Shown here piece after piece: positions 5,500-6,715 of a stretch of DNA of 6,715 nt. The notes below the pieces were generated by a model, which was given only the letters and a program-made list of their open reading frames with translations, did no database searches and had not been told where the DNA came from. The translations under genes were made by a program, and so were the position numbers. Position 1 is the first letter of the stretch; every line of letters begins with the position of its first letter. Source of the stretch: Lentisphaeria bacterium (GTDB lineage Bacteria > Verrucomicrobiota > Lentisphaeria > Oligosphaerales > Oligosphaeraceae); assembly GCA_016303095.1 (NCBI GenBank), contig JAEDMH010000123.1, positions 1 through 6,715 on the forward strand. The letters are read 5' to 3'.

Positions 5500-6234
5500 C
5501 TAGCGATCCGGGAAGGGGACGACCCCCTTTTCCAGCAAGCCCCCCTCCCAGGGGATATGCCAGGGCGGAGCCAACGAGGCGCAGGGAGCCCCCAGGAACT
5601 CCTCCAGCTCCCGGGGAGAGGCATGGCCGTCCACAAAGGCGGCATTGGCCTGGCCCCGATGTCGATTGGCCCCCTCCAATTGGGAGTCCCAATCCAAATC
5701 CAGCTCCTCCATCAAATTGGCCCAGGTGTTCGCCCCGTAGATCAAGCAAGGATCGCCGGAATCACAGAGGAGATAGACCCGGGAGGGCTGGCGAATGGCC
5801 GTGGCCAAAGGCCCCCGGTTGCCCTGGGTGCCATCGTAGTTCCAGCCATAGGAGGCGTCGTAATCCCGGAAGCCTTGGGGCGTGGCTTCCGGAAGCTTCC
5901 CCACGCCCGCAGGACAGACCAGAAGACGGAGTTGGTTGTGGTAGGGAAAACTCCACCCCGCCCAATTCAACCCCGGATGCTCCTCCGGACGGGCCGCCGT
6001 GACATAGGGGGGAAGACGCCCTCGCCAGGAATCCGCATAGAGGATCATGGACATGGACAATTGACGGAGATTGCTCAGACACTGCACCTGGGAGGCCTTC
6101 TGCCGAGCCCGCCCCAAGGCAGGCAGCAGCAACGACATCAAAACGGCCACGATCCCCGTCACCGTCAACATCTCCACCAGGGTGAAAGGGCACACGCTCC
6201 CCTCACCTCCCTTCCTGCTCATCTGTTCTTCCAT
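5500..6234 (-). CDS. Pseudopilin-like protein with prepilin N-terminus and C-terminal H-X9-DG motif
   Basis: The predicted 244-residue protein belongs to the large group of type IV pilin-like/type II secretion G-like proteins abundant in PVC bacteria. After a 16-residue basic leader the prepilin site reads CP/FTLVE (Phe17 as +1, Glu21 as +5). A hydrophobic helix (about 22-40, ending LLLPALGRARQKA) then anchors it in the inner membrane before processing. The next segment, QCLSNLRQLSMSMILYAD (51-68), is the conserved extension of the N-terminal helix. The globular part is Trp/Tyr-rich and has four cysteines (107, 157, 163, 218) besides those at 15 and 52. H192 followed by nine residues and D202-G203 is the H-X9-DG motif, here with a further 41 residues after it. 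Position -1 is Pro where Gly is usual. The ATG at 6232-6234 is chosen because GGGAGG lies 9 nt upstream; an upstream in-frame TTG (6256-6258) and a later ATG (6220-6222) are less supported. No other pilus or secretion gene is nearby. Individual functions of this family are mostly unknown. Confidence 0.9.
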   Translation of the reverse strand: MEEQMSRKGGEGSVCPFTLVEMLTVTGIVAVLMSLLLPALGRARQKASQVQCLSNLRQLSMSMILYADSWRGRLPPYVTAARPEEHPGLNWAGWSFPYHNQLRLLVCPAGVGKLPEATPQGFRDYDASYGWNYDGTQGNRGPLATAIRQPSRVYLLCDSGDPCLIYGANTWANLMEELDLDWDSQLEGANRHRGQANAAFVDGHASPRELEEFLGAPCASLAPPWHIPWEGGLLEKGVVPFPDR

Positions 6235-6243
6235 GGCCGCTTG

Positions 6244-6249
6244 CCTCCC
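6244..6249 (-). promoter_or_regulatory. Ribosome binding site of the pseudopilin gene
   Basis: The mRNA has GGGAGG followed by 9 nt (CAAGCGGCC) and ATG at 6234. This excludes the upstream TTG, which would place the Shine-Dalgarno inside the coding region. Confidence 0.75.
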
Positions 6250-6309
6250 GCAATCCAAAGTTGCTCTGCGCCTCCCCCTTGCCCAGGGGAATGGCGCGTA
6301 CCTGGGGAT

Positions 6310-6337
6310 AGCATAGGGGGGATTTTCGGCAATACAA
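6310..6337 (-). promoter_or_regulatory. Candidate promoter of the pseudopilin gene
   Basis: On the minus strand TTGTAT (6332-6337) and TATGCT (6310-6315) are separated by 16 nt in a local AT-rich patch. The -35 match is weak (3 of 6), the -10 moderate (4 of 6). The predicted transcript would begin near 6302, about 70 nt before the ATG. Confidence 0.3.
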
Positions 6338-6352
6338 ATTCTAACCCGCTAA

Positions 6353-6380
6353 TCCATAAATAGTTATGATTTTCCATAAC
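6353..6380. repeat. Short inverted and direct repeats upstream of the pseudopilin promoter
   Basis: GTTATG (6363-6368) and CATAAC (6375-6380) form a perfect 6-bp inverted repeat with a 6-bp spacer. In addition TCCATAA occurs twice 20 bp apart (6353-6359 and 6373-6379), about two helical turns. Their position just upstream of the promoter candidate suggests a transcription-factor site, but the elements are short and could be chance in an AT-rich patch. Confidence 0.35.
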
Positions 6381-6715
6381 CATCCGGGAAGAGGGAGGAA
6401 AAACCCGCCCGTTTTCTCTCCGTTCCCCTCCTCCCATGCTACATTGCCCAATCCTCTTTTCCCCTTTCCTGACAGCGAATTGAGGGAATCCGGGCATGAG
6501 AGAAAGCAATCTTTTCTCCTTAAGAGCAAAGGAGAGGTCCATAGCAGCAGATGCTGCCCCCGAGTTGAACCGTCCGCCCGCCTCAGGCGCTTAGGAATTC
6601 CGGCAACGTACGAGGATTTGGGGAACTTCGCTCTGGAAGCGGGCATGCCTCCCCCTGCGCCTTTGCCCTAGCCCGTTGCTTGCGCATGCGCTCACATGGG
6701 CATGGATTCGCTCAC
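6381..6715. other. Gene-poor terminal stretch with three closely spaced short hairpins
   Basis: I see no convincing gene here. Three perfect inverted repeats are close together: TCTCCTT/AAGGAGA with a 7-nt loop (6515-6535), GCAGCA/TGCTGC with a 2-nt centre (6544-6557) and CGCCT/AGGCG with a 1-nt centre (6579-6589). The latter two would need to open one or two pairs to make real RNA loops. A plus-strand frame ending at TAG 6669-6671 looks protein-like over its last ~35 codons but lacks a supported start. A minus-strand frame entering from the window edge stops at 6591-6593 after 40 unremarkable codons. CGCTCAC occurs twice 20 bp apart at the very end (6689-6695, 6709-6715). I see no tRNA, rRNA or tmRNA signature. 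Confidence 0.4.

Noticed and set aside
6555..6580. T-arm-like GGTTCAACTC on the minus strand as part of a tRNA or tmRNA
   Set aside because: The flanking bases do not form the required 5-bp T-stem, and no acceptor, D or anticodon arms can be drawn around it.
6341..6646. Minus-strand frames in 6219-6646
   Set aside because: They overlap promoter-like AT-rich DNA and each other, lack ribosome sites and show no protein-like pattern.

Overview
The window is GC-rich bacterial chromosome. Five complete protein genes lie on the minus strand, so the transcriptional order runs from high to low coordinates: pseudopilin-like protein, nucleotide-sugar 4-epimerase, nucleotide-sugar 6-dehydrogenase, recA, murF. 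The best clue to the organism is the pseudopilin-like protein. It has an FTLVE prepilin N-terminus, an 'LLPALGRAR...CLSNLRQL...YAD' segment and a C-terminal H-X9-DG motif. Large families of such proteins are typical of the Lentisphaerota/Verrucomicrobiota/Planctomycetota (PVC) group, with Lentisphaerota-like bacteria the closest match I can suggest. This assignment is inferred from one protein style plus general features of RecA and MurF, and is not proven.

Layout: positions 1-42 hold a compact tandem array of CTAG-centred 8-9-mers that begins exactly at the murF stop codon and may continue beyond the window. murF (38-1435) encodes the last cytoplasmic ligase of peptidoglycan precursor synthesis. 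A 179-nt gap with a stem-loop just past the recA stop separates it from recA (1615-2721). recA has a long leader, a good ribosome binding site, a plausible sigma70-type promoter and a perfect 22-bp palindrome (2891-2912) just upstream of the promoter. That palindrome is the most attractive regulatory candidate here and is a possible SOS box of a non-canonical type. Upstream of recA lies a two-gene cassette (2954-5378) encoding TviB/WbpO-like and TviC/WbpP-like enzymes, which together would convert UDP-GlcNAc to UDP-N-acetylgalactosaminuronic acid for a surface polysaccharide. Next comes a free-standing pseudopilin-like gene (5500-6234) with its own promoter-like region.

The last 481 nt (6235-6715) carry no convincing gene. 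They contain promoter-like elements, a small set of inverted and direct repeats, three closely spaced short hairpins, and a short plus-strand stretch that reads like coding sequence without a start.

The genes are mostly housekeeping (recombination, cell wall) with a surface-polysaccharide precursor module and an orphan pseudopilin. I did not find a multi-gene defence, mobile or otherwise novel system. The items most worth a second look are the CTAG array, the recA palindrome, the concentration of CTAG at stop codons in a sequence that otherwise avoids it, and the pyrimidine-rich leaders that lack Shine-Dalgarno motifs in front of murF and the epimerase.
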